A stretch of 14,624 bases of DNA from Richelia sp. UBA3308 (GCA_002361335.1 DESS01000200.1:1-14624), one strand, 5' to 3'. Positions 1 to 7,347 are shown, numbered from the stretch's first letter. Numbers and translations: made by a program. Notes: generated from the sequence alone by a model not told the origin.

Positions 1-12
1 TGTATCCATTTA

Positions 13-67
13 CTTCGGGGTTCCTTCCCCATCCCCCACAACCCATCTCCTATCCCCTACCCCGAAG
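13..67. repeat. C-rich heptanucleotide repeat run inside a short inverted repeat
   Basis: From about position 23 to 64 the sequence runs in 7-bp units of the form CATCCCC, CATCTCC, TATCCCC, TACCCCG and close variants, six units in phase. The run is flanked by CTTCGGGG (13-20) and its complement CCCCGAAG (60-67), so a single strand could fold with the heptads in the loop. Short tandemly repeated repetitive (STRR) heptamers are known from heterocystous cyanobacteria. Assignment to that class rests on the period only. Confidence 0.6.
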
Positions 68-233
68 GGGTTCAGTCAGGGAGAGATTTTTATCGGAAAT
101 TGTTCTCTTACAGGTGATTTCCAATTCTTTGGGTAAAGTTATCATCCAATCAAGCAGTCGAATTAACTTGATTATCTATGTTTTTCTATCCATGAATATT
201 TTGCCACGAAAGGTAATTATAATTATCATTTTT

Positions 234-266
234 GCGATTGCCTTCGGCACCAGGGAAGCTAATCGC
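234..266. repeat. Interspersed inverted repeat (GCGATT...AATCGC)
   Basis: GCGATT at 234-239 pairs with AATCGC at 261-266. Inside them GCCTTCGGC forms a small nested hairpin. The layout resembles interspersed intergenic hairpins common in Nostocales genomes, but the family assignment is from memory. Confidence 0.45.
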
Positions 267-580
267 AGGATAGAAAGACAAAGGCAATGGTTATTCACGG
301 GTATCAGATTTATACTTACTTCTGGGCAATGCCAAAATCTTTTGAAGCAATAATATGTAAACCAAAAAACATATATGCAAAACATATTATCTGGTTTAAA
401 TAAATGTAGTAATTATCGTTGGCTAGTTGTTTTAAAATAGCTAAAATTTACAAGCGAATGGGAAACTCTACCATCAAAGTATATTAAAAATTATTGTATT
501 GTCAAAAATCCCTGTTATGGGGAAACTCAATTTGTCCGAGTAAATGTTATAAGTCCTTAGTGAATCAATCTAAGTAAATT

Positions 581-2797
581 ATGCAGAATATTTCTTCTGA
601 AACTTTAAATCATAATCTAAACGGACATTCTGCACCTCAAATTATTTCTCCTGAACCCGTTGAATGGAATGAAATAGAAGAGGATGAGCTAGATTTAGGT
701 GATTTTTTCAAAATTCTCAAACGACGAGCGCTGGTGATTACAGGAGTCGCTGGTATTACCATGGCTGGCGTTGTCGGTTTTACCCTATCGCGGGAACGTC
801 AATATGAAGGTAGTTTTGAGCTGTTGGTGGAACCAGTTAATGAAGATAATAATAATAATTTATCAGAACTTACTTCTTTTTTAGATTCAAACGTCACACA
901 ATCTGGTTTAGATTATGATAGTCAAATCGAGGTTCTTCAAAGCCCGGAATTGATGAAGGGAATTATCAAGGATTTACAAGTAAAATATCCAGATATAGAC
1001 TATGAATCTCTGATTGAAGAAAAATCTCTGAAAATTTCTCGTAAGGGCGAAACCAAGATTATAGAAGTTACATATCGTAGTAATAGTCCCACCCAAGTAA
1101 AACAAGTATTAGATACAATTTCTCGAGCTTATTTAAAATACAGTTTAGAAAAACGACAAACTCAGCTAAGTCAAGGTATTCGCTTTGTTGAGAAAGAACT
1201 ACCGCCAATTAAAAAACAAGTTGATACCCTGCAACAACAATTACAAGCTTTTCGCCAAAAAAACGACTTTTTCGATCCTGGTACCCAATCAAGCCAAGTT
1301 AGCGAGCAACTAAAATTATTATCACAACAACGACAAGGAGTCGAGCAACAATTAGCTAAAGCGAGAGCTAATTTTGCCCTTCTCCAACAAGAGCAGGGAG
1401 CATTGGCTGTTCTTAAAAATGCACAAGTGTATCAGCAGTTAGTCACTCAAGTGCGAGAATTAGAAGCCAAAATTGCCGAAGAATCAACTCGTTTTCAAGA
1501 CAATGCTCCTAGTATTCAAAGATTAAGAGAGAAACGGCAAAAATTGATCCCTTTGCTACAGCAAGAAGGAAAAAGAATATTAAATCTTACCCTTTCAGAA
1601 GCTGCAAATCAAGTCCAGGCATTAGAAGTACAGAGTCAACAGCTTACCGCAGCGGAACAGAAGCTTAGTGAACAAATTAGGCAATTACCAGCTTTAGCAC
1701 GTAGATACACGGAATTACAGCAGAATTTAAAGATTGCCAACGAAAGTTTAGATCGTTTCCTAACAACTCGCCAAAATCTACGAATTGAAGCAGCACAAAC
1801 AGAGCTTCCTTGGGAGATAATTAAAGCGCCAATTAAGCCAGAAGAGGAAGATCCAGTATCTCCCAAAATTCCTCGCAACATAGCTTTGGGATTTGTCGCC
1901 AGCGCGATTTTAGGCATCGGTGCTGCTTTACTCAGAGAAAAACTGGATAACACCTACCATAACGTTGATGCCCTCAAAGATGACTTGAAATTGCCATTAC
2001 TTGGCGCTCTCCCAATTGATAAAAATTTGGAGAAGAATCAAAAGAATAATCAAAAAGGTACTTCAAAACAAGAATCTTCGCAAGATACACCAGCAGACGG
2101 TATTCCCGAACTTCTTCCCATGTTCCATTCCGAATCAACACCGAGCAGCTACTTCCAACAATCCGGACAATTTGTGGAAGCTTTGCGGGTAGTTCACACA
2201 AATTTACAACTCTTAAGTAGCGATCGCCAAGTTCGTTCCATAGTAATTAGCTCGGCTTTACCCGGGGATGGAAAGTCTACCGTTGCATACAATCTAGCCG
2301 AAGTTGCGGCATCAATGGGGCAGAAAGTACTACTTGTAGATACCGATTTACGTCGCCCCCAAGTTCACGCTCGCACGGGTTTACCGAATCTATGGGGATT
2401 GAGTAACTTAATATCGGGGAATATGCCAGCAGAAGATGTAATGCAAGAATTACCTGACATCTTCGGATGTTCTGTAATTACTTCCGGAGCGATACCACCT
2501 GACGCTACCAGGTTGCTTTCTTCGGTAAAAATGAAACAATTAATAAATGAATTTCATCAAAAATTCGACTTAGTAATTTACGATGCTCCACCATTAGTTG
2601 GGTTAGCCGATGCTAGCTTGCTTGCACCTTATACCGATGGCATTGTGCTTGTTGTGAGGATAGACAAAACAGAACGTTCTATGGTTAAACAAGCCGTAGA
2701 TAGCCTGAAAACATCTCGAACGAATGTCTTAGGGGTTGTGGCTAACGGAGATAAGAGTATGTTCCACAAGTATTATCATAAGTATTATCATTCCTAA
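581..2797 (+). CDS. Polysaccharide co-polymerase / BY-type tyrosine autokinase (Wzz-Wzc-like)
   Basis: Inner-membrane protein expected to control chain length and export of exopolysaccharide, with a fused cytoplasmic tyrosine kinase. A Wzz-type N-terminus follows the acidic segment LDLGDFFKILKRR, with membrane helix 1 at about 49-69. Coiled-coil, Gln-rich periplasmic helices span about 190-405 and membrane helix 2 is at about 433-451. A Ser/Lys/Gln-rich linker covers about 480-525. The kinase domain carries Walker A (ALPGDGKST, about 559-567), Walker A' (VLLVDTDLRRP, about 583-593) and Walker B (DLVIYDAPP, about 663-671). The C-terminus ends in a compact Tyr cluster, Y731, Y732, Y735 and Y736. 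At 738 residues it is a normal single-chain (proteobacterial/cyanobacterial) Wzc form. The ATG at 581 is the first in frame; no strong Shine-Dalgarno is seen. No glycosyltransferase or Wza gene adjoins it here. Confidence 0.93.
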   Translation: MQNISSETLNHNLNGHSAPQIISPEPVEWNEIEEDELDLGDFFKILKRRALVITGVAGITMAGVVGFTLSRERQYEGSFELLVEPVNEDNNNNLSELTSFLDSNVTQSGLDYDSQIEVLQSPELMKGIIKDLQVKYPDIDYESLIEEKSLKISRKGETKIIEVTYRSNSPTQVKQVLDTISRAYLKYSLEKRQTQLSQGIRFVEKELPPIKKQVDTLQQQLQAFRQKNDFFDPGTQSSQVSEQLKLLSQQRQGVEQQLAKARANFALLQQEQGALAVLKNAQVYQQLVTQVRELEAKIAEESTRFQDNAPSIQRLREKRQKLIPLLQQEGKRILNLTLSEAANQVQALEVQSQQLTAAEQKLSEQIRQLPALARRYTELQQNLKIANESLDRFLTTRQNLRIEAAQTELPWEIIKAPIKPEEEDPVSPKIPRNIALGFVASAILGIGAALLREKLDNTYHNVDALKDDLKLPLLGALPIDKNLEKNQKNNQKGTSKQESSQDTPADGIPELLPMFHSESTPSSYFQQSGQFVEALRVVHTNLQLLSSDRQVRSIVISSALPGDGKSTVAYNLAEVAASMGQKVLLVDTDLRRPQVHARTGLPNLWGLSNLISGNMPAEDVMQELPDIFGCSVITSGAIPPDATRLLSSVKMKQLINEFHQKFDLVIYDAPPLVGLADASLLAPYTDGIVLVVRIDKTERSMVKQAVDSLKTSRTNVLGVVANGDKSMFHKYYHKYYHS
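2220..2227. other. HIP1 octamer GCGATCGC
   Basis: The cyanobacterial highly iterated palindrome lies within the tyrosine kinase gene. Two more copies are at 6245-6252 (hetM-like gene) and 13517-13524 (KS-CLF-AT gene). Three in 14.6 kb of AT-rich DNA is well above chance and supports a cyanobacterial source. Confidence 0.85.
2765..2788 (+). repeat. 12-bp tandem duplication encoding the kinase Tyr cluster
   Basis: CACAAGTATTAT (2765-2776) is followed directly by CATAAGTATTAT (2777-2788), differing at one wobble base. Each unit encodes His-Lys-Tyr-Tyr, giving the paired tyrosines at the extreme C-terminus of the BY-kinase. Confidence 0.85.
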
Positions 2798-2889
2798 GAA
2801 ATTCGGCCGAAAAGGCATTGGAAAAAAAGAAGTGGGAAATACATCTCGTAATATCATGAATTAGTTATGATTAAATCTACTAATTGTTC

Positions 2890-3582
2890 ATGATATTACC
2901 ATTGCTTTTTAAATATAAACCCTATGTATTTGCTGGTATTTTCATAATTACCAGTTTATTTATATTATCAGCTTTAATACCGAGAAAATGGGGTAATTAC
3001 ACAAATAAAAACTGTAATTATCAAATTTGTGTTTCTAATACGGGAATTCATTCCAATATTCTAGTGCCAACTAAAAATAATATTTATAATTGGCAAAATT
3101 ATTTATCAATAGATAAAATCGGCATCGATACTGACACTAACTATAAATATCTAAGCTTCGGTTGGGGAGATAAAGACTTTTATATGTCAGTTGCTTCCTT
3201 ATCCGATTTAGATTTTTCTACTACCTTCAAAACTATATTTCTTCCTACTACTTCCGTAATGTACGTTAAAGGCTATCAAGCATTGCCAAAAAATATTGAA
3301 GTAAAATGTATTCATACAGATAAAATTAATTATTTAAGATTAATCAAATTTATAAAAAATAGTTTTCAATTGGATCGAAACCGTAGGATAATTCGTATAG
3401 GTAACGGTCACACTTCCAATGCAGGTTTTTATGCTGCAAAAGGTAATTACTCAATCTTAAAAACTTGTAATTCATGGACTGGGGAAGGTTTAAGAAAAGC
3501 TGATATTAATACTCCCCTATGGGATGGGTTATCTTCTGCGATTATGTTTCATTTCAGAAATGGCTGTGAAAACCAAGAATGA
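2890..3582 (+). CDS. DUF2459 / TIGR02117-type membrane-anchored protein
   Basis: Family of unknown biochemical function; TIGR02117 was named for members found in urease-gene regions. An N-terminal hydrophobic helix (about 12-30, YVFAGIFIITSLFILSALIP) anchors or exports the protein. The remainder carries the family's recognisable blocks: HSNILVP (about 54-60), FGWGDKDFY (about 90-98), and near the C-terminus FYAAKGNYS followed by TCNSW (about 180-196), then a W...H segment. The conserved Cys/Trp/His residues hint at an enzyme, but no activity is claimed. I chose the ATG at 2890 (230 aa); a TTG two codons upstream (2884) directly follows an in-frame stop and is the alternative. No clear ribosome binding site is visible. 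The gene is AT-rich and lies 92 bp after the kinase gene, probably as a separate unit. Confidence 0.8.
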   Translation: MILPLLFKYKPYVFAGIFIITSLFILSALIPRKWGNYTNKNCNYQICVSNTGIHSNILVPTKNNIYNWQNYLSIDKIGIDTDTNYKYLSFGWGDKDFYMSVASLSDLDFSTTFKTIFLPTTSVMYVKGYQALPKNIEVKCIHTDKINYLRLIKFIKNSFQLDRNRRIIRIGNGHTSNAGFYAAKGNYSILKTCNSWTGEGLRKADINTPLWDGLSSAIMFHFRNGCENQE

Positions 3583-3668
3583 AGGTTAATTGTCCTTAAA
3601 ATCTAAAATTCAATTTAGAGTATGTTTTAAAAGTATCCGGCGCTTTATTACCGCGACTACAAAAGCAA

Positions 3669-3750
3669 AGTCCACCTCCATCGGTGGACTGAATGAATTT
3701 TAAACCCGTGGAGACGGGTGCCGGTTTATTTAGCAGCGGTTTCAACCGCC
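3669..3750. repeat. Triple-hairpin intergenic repeat module
   Basis: Three perfect stem-loops stand in a row. AGTCCACC/GGTGGACT (3669-3690) has a 6-nt loop, ACCCGT/ACGGGT (3704-3719) a 4-nt loop, and GCGGTT/AACCGC (3736-3749) a 2-nt spacer. The GC-rich stems stand out from the AT-rich surroundings. The arrangement looks like a dispersed cyanobacterial repeat or small non-autonomous element, not a terminator, as no T-run follows. Confidence 0.65.
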
Positions 3751-3836
3751 GGGTTAAGGAATAAATTATACTTCTAAAACATCATCTTAGAGTATCAAAG
3801 GGAACCTTTGTCGCGGCACTGGCTACCCAACAATAA

Positions 3837-4046
3837 TTGAAAGTATTTTACTTTATCAAAATATCAAATGGGCGTGACATCTTTGCCACGCCCGTAAATC
3901 TCACACCACACTCCGTCGGACAAAACGTTCCTAAACAAGATGGAACGGTAATCGTTACAGGTAAAGCATACTACACCGCTGATAAAATGCAATCAGGATT
4001 ATTACATTTAAAAAATTTGCCCTCAAAATTTCCTTATGGGAGTTAG
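3837..4046 (+). pseudogene. 5' remnant of a xanthine dehydrogenase/CO dehydrogenase-type molybdenum subunit
   Basis: The short frame encodes the opening block of the molybdopterin-binding large subunit of molybdenum hydroxylases. VGQNVPKQDG is followed by VTGKAYYTAD, then SGLLHLKNLPSKFPYG, matching the family pattern (V/I)G..VPR.DG..KVTGKA.YTAD...PGLLH.K.LRSP.PHA. Only about 44 residues (roughly 3912-4043) are homologous; the intact subunit is normally about 700-800 aa, so catalytic and cofactor sites are absent. The frame begins with TTG and its first codons run through a GC-rich hairpin (3870-3893). Its stop codon TAG lies inside the first unit of a heptad repeat (4044-4078). I infer a decayed relic truncated at repeat boundaries, not a functional 69-aa gene. 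The neighbouring ureidoglycolate lyase gene fits a former purine-degradation locus. Confidence 0.6.
3870..3893. repeat. GC-rich hairpin repeat (GGGCGTG...CACGCCC)
   Basis: GGGCGTGACA (3870-3879) pairs with TGCCACGCCC (3884-3893) around the loop TCTT, with one mismatch. It sits at the left edge of the molybdenum-hydroxylase relic and has no T-run, so a repeat is more likely than a terminator. Confidence 0.6.
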
Positions 4047-4264
4047 TTGATAGTAGTTAGTGGTTAGTGGTTAGTTGATAATCCCTACTCTCTGGGTGAA
4101 AGTTCATATACACCGGCACTTGAGAGAACGATCATTTTTTTTACTAAGTAAGTAAGTATAAATAAACGATTACTATGTAACAGAATGTAAATTTTTTTCT
4201 CAAAGAGAAGACGCTTCGCGTCAACAAAGGCTTATTCCTACTCACCCCATCACTACTCACTACT
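4044..4264. repeat. Two heptad (STRR) runs of roughly inverse sequence
   Basis: Positions 4044-4078 hold five in-phase heptads of consensus TAGTNNN, including TAGTGGT twice. Positions 4237-4264 hold four heptads ending in two copies of CACTACT, which read TAGT-like on the other strand. Between them lie an AAGTAAGTAAGT run and a GACGC-TTC-GCGTC hairpin (4210-4222). The spacer 4047-4314 has no gene. The heptad period matches the STRR class of heterocystous cyanobacteria. Confidence 0.65.
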
Positions 4265-4314
4265 ACCTTGTCATAAAGATAATTGACTTTTGAATGTTTT
4301 TATTTCCCCATCAT

Positions 4315-4809
4315 CTAAACAATCTCAAACTCTAAATTATGACTTTTCAAAAAACTATGAGTAAAATGGTCAACTTCATTTGTATTGCTTAATTCTAAAT
4401 TATAAAAATCCACACTATCATGTTCAAAATAAGGTCCCGCGTGCCAAGTTCCGACATTTAATTTGATAAAACAATTTCCAGGAATGCGAAAGGCTGCAAT
4501 CTCTTCTAACGCCGGTTGATCTATATTATTATTAGGCGGACAAACCGCCATTAACCAATCTTTTCCAGCTAAAGAACCCAAACATTGAGTGCATTTTACG
4601 TGACGAGTGATATTATGAAATTTGCATCCGCGACCATGTAATTGCATAATATAAAATCTAGGAATACCTTTATCAAGTACTAATTGAGCATCTTCTGCAT
4701 CAAATAGTTTGCCATCTTTGCTGGGAAAAATAACTTGTCCGTAAGGTTGAAAATTTTCTGGAGTTATAGTTTGCGCTGGTAATTGTTTTACTGTTTTTGT
4801 AATAGTCAT
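4315..4809 (-). CDS. Ureidoglycolate lyase (AllA) family protein
   Basis: Predicted cytoplasmic cupin-fold enzyme of the PF04115 family, whose characterised members split ureidoglycolate into glyoxylate and urea in allantoin/purine catabolism. The 164-residue length is typical. Family signatures are TPENFQPYGQVI near residues 16-27, a central HNITRHVKCTQCLGSL block (about 65-80) containing the usual T-Q pair, GKDWLMAVCPP (about 82-92), GTWHAGPYF (about 120-128) and DFYNLELSNTN (about 134-144). W122 and H123 are likely active-site-region residues by family comparison. The ATG at 4809 is preceded by a weak GAGA. No allantoinase, allantoate hydrolase or urease lies nearby; the only possible partner is the broken molybdenum hydroxylase relic. 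Function may therefore be side-chain scavenging or a divergent role; the family call is firm, the exact substrate is not. Confidence 0.85.
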   Translation of the reverse strand: MTITKTVKQLPAQTITPENFQPYGQVIFPSKDGKLFDAEDAQLVLDKGIPRFYIMQLHGRGCKFHNITRHVKCTQCLGSLAGKDWLMAVCPPNNNIDQPALEEIAAFRIPGNCFIKLNVGTWHAGPYFEHDSVDFYNLELSNTNEVDHFTHSFLKSHNLEFEIV

Positions 4810-4826
4810 ATTCTCGTTATATTAAA

Positions 4827-5033
4827 TTAGTAAAGCACCCTGAATATTTTACCGTAACTGGTGACAACACCGAGAGAGGCGCAGGAGAATGGTAGCCCCG
4901 CACTTTCAAGTCGGGATGGTATACTATCAATTTCAATATGATTAACCGCCATGTTGATGTTAGCTGGATAAACAGCGATAAATAACGCTATTAATCCCCA
5001 GGCTGCAGGTTGACTTAAAGGGGGAAGGCTCAA
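4827..5033 (-). pseudogene. Decayed DoxX-like membrane protein fragment
   Basis: The opening of this frame reads PAAWGLIALFIAVYPANINMAVNHIE, which resembles the last conserved part of small DoxX-family membrane proteins (AAWGLIALLIAVFPANIYMA). A full DoxX-like protein has about 120-150 residues and continues with a segment such as LLWLRLPLQ plus a final helix. Here that part is lost in frame, but an alternate frame just downstream gives ILLRL, which suggests a frameshift. The part upstream of PAAWG is missing as well, and the only available start is a TTG. I read it as a relic about 18 bp upstream of the ureidoglycolate lyase gene on the same strand, not a working gene. Confidence 0.5.
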
Positions 5034-5114
5034 AGTTACTTTGTCTTCAGTCGAGAGTCGGAAAAATTTAAAATCCTTAAGGATAGTAAATAGCTTTTGA
5101 GAGTGAAGACAATT

Positions 5115-5654
5115 ATGAAAACAGTTGTAATTGGTGGCGTTTGTAGAACAGGTAAATCAAGGTTAGCAAATAAAATTTTTCAAAACACAAAATCGACGGT
5201 GTTTCATGCAGACCATTTGATGAATATTTTATACAATAATTTTCCAGATTCCGTAAAAGATAAGTTCCCGAAAGTATTGATAAAATTGATTAGAAATATG
5301 GGTAAAGAATTCAACTACACAAGAATATTTGAATCTTGTCATGTTGACCCGATTGTAGTAAAAAGCAAGTTGAATTATCCAAATTATATTTTTTTATTTT
5401 TGGGATATCCGAAAGTAAATATTAATAAAAAGCTTCAACAACTCCGAGAATATGGTGCAAATCATTCTGAATGTTGGACTAATCAACACGACGATCGATC
5501 GTTAATTTTACATATTCAACATTTTGCAGAAATTAGCCAGGAACATCAATTAAAGTGTCAGCAAGTGGCGATTCCCTATTTTGATACATCAGATAATTTT
5601 AATGATGTTTGGGATGAAGCTTATGATTATGTGATGCAAAAGTTGAGTGAATAA
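5115..5654 (+). CDS. Small P-loop NTPase, nucleotide/small-molecule kinase-like
   Basis: A 179-residue soluble protein beginning MKTVVIGGVCRTGKS, a Walker A motif (GGVCRTGKS, residues 7-15) directly after the first strand as in adenylate- and shikimate-kinase-type P-loop folds. An acidic residue after the second strand (VFHADHL) suits a kinase of this group. A later hydrophobic strand, YIFLFLGYP, is followed by a Lys/Arg-containing helix that could act as a lid, and PYFDTSDNF occurs near the end. The substrate cannot be told from sequence. I chose the ATG at 5115; a TTG at 5097 and a GTG at 5103 are weaker in-frame alternatives. The gene is AT-rich and alone on its strand, converging on the hetM-like gene. 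Recognition is of the fold class only. Confidence 0.7.
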   Translation: MKTVVIGGVCRTGKSRLANKIFQNTKSTVFHADHLMNILYNNFPDSVKDKFPKVLIKLIRNMGKEFNYTRIFESCHVDPIVVKSKLNYPNYIFLFLGYPKVNINKKLQQLREYGANHSECWTNQHDDRSLILHIQHFAEISQEHQLKCQQVAIPYFDTSDNFNDVWDEAYDYVMQKLSE

Positions 5655-5698
5655 ATTTTGTTATTTATTTAGATTTATATTCCTATTTAGACTTAAAT

Positions 5699-5728
5699 TC
5701 GGACAGGCAAGGATGCCCGTACCACAAG
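5699..5728. repeat. Degenerate intergenic repeat (GGACAGGCAAGGATGCCCGT)
   Basis: The stretch around 5701-5728 resembles a repeat frequent in cyanobacterial spacers, GGGCAAGATGCCCGTACCACAAG, in which GGGCA pairs with TGCCC. The left arm here is altered (GGACAGGCA), so the hairpin is imperfect. The family assignment is from memory. Confidence 0.4.
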
Positions 5729-5800
5729 ATTTTTTATGATTTAGATCGTGTTTGATATTACAATTTTTGCTTATTCAATACGAAGCTATGCTAAAACGCT

Positions 5801-5830
5801 TGTAGAGACGCGATATATCGCGTCTCTACA
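5801..5830. repeat. Perfect 30-bp palindrome between convergent genes
   Basis: TGTAGAGACGCGATA (5801-5815) is followed at once by its exact reverse complement (5816-5830). It starts 146 bp after the P-loop gene's stop and ends 5 bp before the hetM-like gene's stop, so both transcripts would read it as a long stem-loop. There is no adjoining T-run, so it is a repeat that may attenuate or stabilise mRNA ends rather than a clear intrinsic terminator. Confidence 0.8.
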
Positions 5831-5835
5831 TTAGA

Positions 5836-7347
5836 TCAATTATTAATAACCGATTCAAGGTTAAGAAAACCACTTTGAATCAAGTAGGATGCATAAGTAG
5901 TAAATAAATCACCGTCAATTGGGTGACAAGAGATACCGCTTCCTGCAAGGGCATTTAATGTTGCGTCACAGCTAATAATTGGTCTATTTGATTTTAAGTA
6001 TAAATCGGGAATTGTAAGTTGTTTTTCCGACCAGCGTTCCAGTAAGAATGGACGGAGGGTATATAGGGGATTTTCCTCTGATGTGACATCGTTAACTAAT
6101 TTGTCTTGCCATGCTTCGTAAGGAATGATTTTGATGGGGAAACCAAAAGAACTCAACCAGTCAACTAGGGTGCTTAAGGGTGCGGGTTCTGGATGTTGCA
6201 GGTGGAAAGCGTTACCGAGGGATTCTTCTTGTCTGGATAGATATGCGATCGCCTTGCTTACATAATCAACTGGTGAGACATCCAACATATAATCGACTTC
6301 GGGGAAACATCCCATCTGAAGACAGCCCTTAGTCATTAAATTGACAAAATCATCAGTATTTCCCACACCGGTTAGGCTATGTCCGGAAATTAAAGGTGGC
6401 CTGTAAATAGTTGTAGGAAGTCCTCTTTGAGAGGCAATTTTAACTAGTTTTTCTGCTACCCATTTGGTTTGAGAATATCCTAAAAATATACCTTCCCAAC
6501 GATCAAAACTATCATCTTCTTTGACTAGTTTACCAGCATAATAAGGGGATTCAAACACCGCGACGCTGGAGACATAATGGAGGGGTTTAACTTTGATTTG
6601 ACAAGCTAAACGTAAGATTTCTTGGGTTCCCAAGACGTTGGCTGCTTTTAATGCTGAGTAGGGAAATACATAGTTAAGCATAGCAGCACTGTGATAGATG
6701 GCATCTATATTAGTTGCCAGCATTTCAAAGCCTTCAGTACTTATACCTAACTGGGGCTGAGATAAATCGCCAATTATCGGGATAATTCGAGGACTAAATT
6801 GTTCATCCCAAATTGCATAGGCTTCTAGATTCTTTTTCAGCTTTTCTTTACCCGATGTTGTATCTGTTGCACGTACTAAGCAGTAAATATCAGCATCGGT
6901 TTGCTGTAATAATTCGTGAATTAGAAATGCTCCCAAGAAGCCGGTACCGCCGGTTAAAAATAGATTTTGGGGATTGGGATTAAATTTAAAAGAGGTGGAT
7001 AGGGGACGGATGGTTTCATCTAGAACAGCCTCAGCAGCTAAGTTAGGAGTGCTATTAGTATCAACGAGTGATTTGGTTTCCTGTTGAGATTCTTGGGCTT
7101 CTTCGGCTAAACGTCCAGAAAGTGCTTCAATGGTGGGATAATGCCAAAGCAACATGGGAGACAATTCAAAGCCCAACATTTTTTGTGCTTTGGTAACAAT
7201 TACCATTGCCTGAGTAGAGTCTAAACCGTAGCTATCTAAAGGTTGAGTTACGTCGATTTCTTCCGCTTGAATATGGAGTACTTCAGCCAAATTAGATACC
7301 AACCATGCTTGAATTTCTGCAGCGTTCATAGATAGTTTTGTAGTCAT
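5836..7347 (-). CDS. hglB: ACP-thioester reductase, HetM/HglB-like (reductive chain release)
   Basis: Carries a growing polyketide/fatty chain and releases it by NAD(P)H reduction, giving an aldehyde and then an alcohol. In Anabaena HetM/HglB is needed for heterocyst glycolipid production. Residues about 10-85 form an acyl carrier domain with the phosphopantetheine serine in DSYGLDS (Ser44). A variable linker of about 85-120 leads to a Rossmann-type thioester reductase domain from about 127, with nucleotide-binding LTGGTGFLG (131-139) and the SDR catalytic pair YSQTK (Y291, K295). RPPLISG (about 316-322) and DYVSKAI (about 361-367) are also typical. At 503 residues it nearly equals Anabaena HetM (506 aa from memory). 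The ATG at 7347 is clear, but a heptad repeat lies directly upstream with no Shine-Dalgarno. It is last in a same-strand series after the PfaD gene. hetN and hetI do not follow it here. Confidence 0.88.
   Translation of the reverse strand: MTTKLSMNAAEIQAWLVSNLAEVLHIQAEEIDVTQPLDSYGLDSTQAMVIVTKAQKMLGFELSPMLLWHYPTIEALSGRLAEEAQESQQETKSLVDTNSTPNLAAEAVLDETIRPLSTSFKFNPNPQNLFLTGGTGFLGAFLIHELLQQTDADIYCLVRATDTTSGKEKLKKNLEAYAIWDEQFSPRIIPIIGDLSQPQLGISTEGFEMLATNIDAIYHSAAMLNYVFPYSALKAANVLGTQEILRLACQIKVKPLHYVSSVAVFESPYYAGKLVKEDDSFDRWEGIFLGYSQTKWVAEKLVKIASQRGLPTTIYRPPLISGHSLTGVGNTDDFVNLMTKGCLQMGCFPEVDYMLDVSPVDYVSKAIAYLSRQEESLGNAFHLQHPEPAPLSTLVDWLSSFGFPIKIIPYEAWQDKLVNDVTSEENPLYTLRPFLLERWSEKQLTIPDLYLKSNRPIISCDATLNALAGSGISCHPIDGDLFTTYASYLIQSGFLNLESVINN

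Larger units (their letters stand above)
1..580. other. Non-coding, repeat-bearing 5' spacer before the tyrosine kinase gene
   Basis: I see no convincing gene in this 580-bp stretch. It holds a C-rich heptad run flanked by short inverted repeats (13-67), a GCGATT/AATCGC inverted repeat (234-266), and an AT-rich segment leading into the kinase gene. That segment carries the 9-mer GGGAAACTC twice. Open frames of 79 and 69 codons exist at 114-353 (+) and 176-385 (-), but both are low in complexity, lie over the inverted repeat and overlap each other. Neither resembles a protein family I know. Confidence 0.6.

Noticed and set aside
114..353. 79-codon frame on the + strand with a basic C-terminal half
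   Set aside because: It runs through an intergenic inverted repeat, has low-complexity hydrophobic stretches, overlaps an opposite-strand frame and matches no family that I recognise.
841..860. AAT trinucleotide run in the kinase gene
   Set aside because: It encodes an Asn-rich loop in the periplasmic part and is short; nothing suggests more than simple-sequence variation.
2798..2840. TTCGGCCGAA palindrome after the kinase gene as a terminator
   Set aside because: The stem is only 5 bp per arm and the following run is of A rather than T on the + strand.
6388..6393. TCCGGA, resembling a heterocyst (DIF-type) promoter element
   Set aside because: It lies inside the hetM-like coding region and no copy was seen near a gene start.
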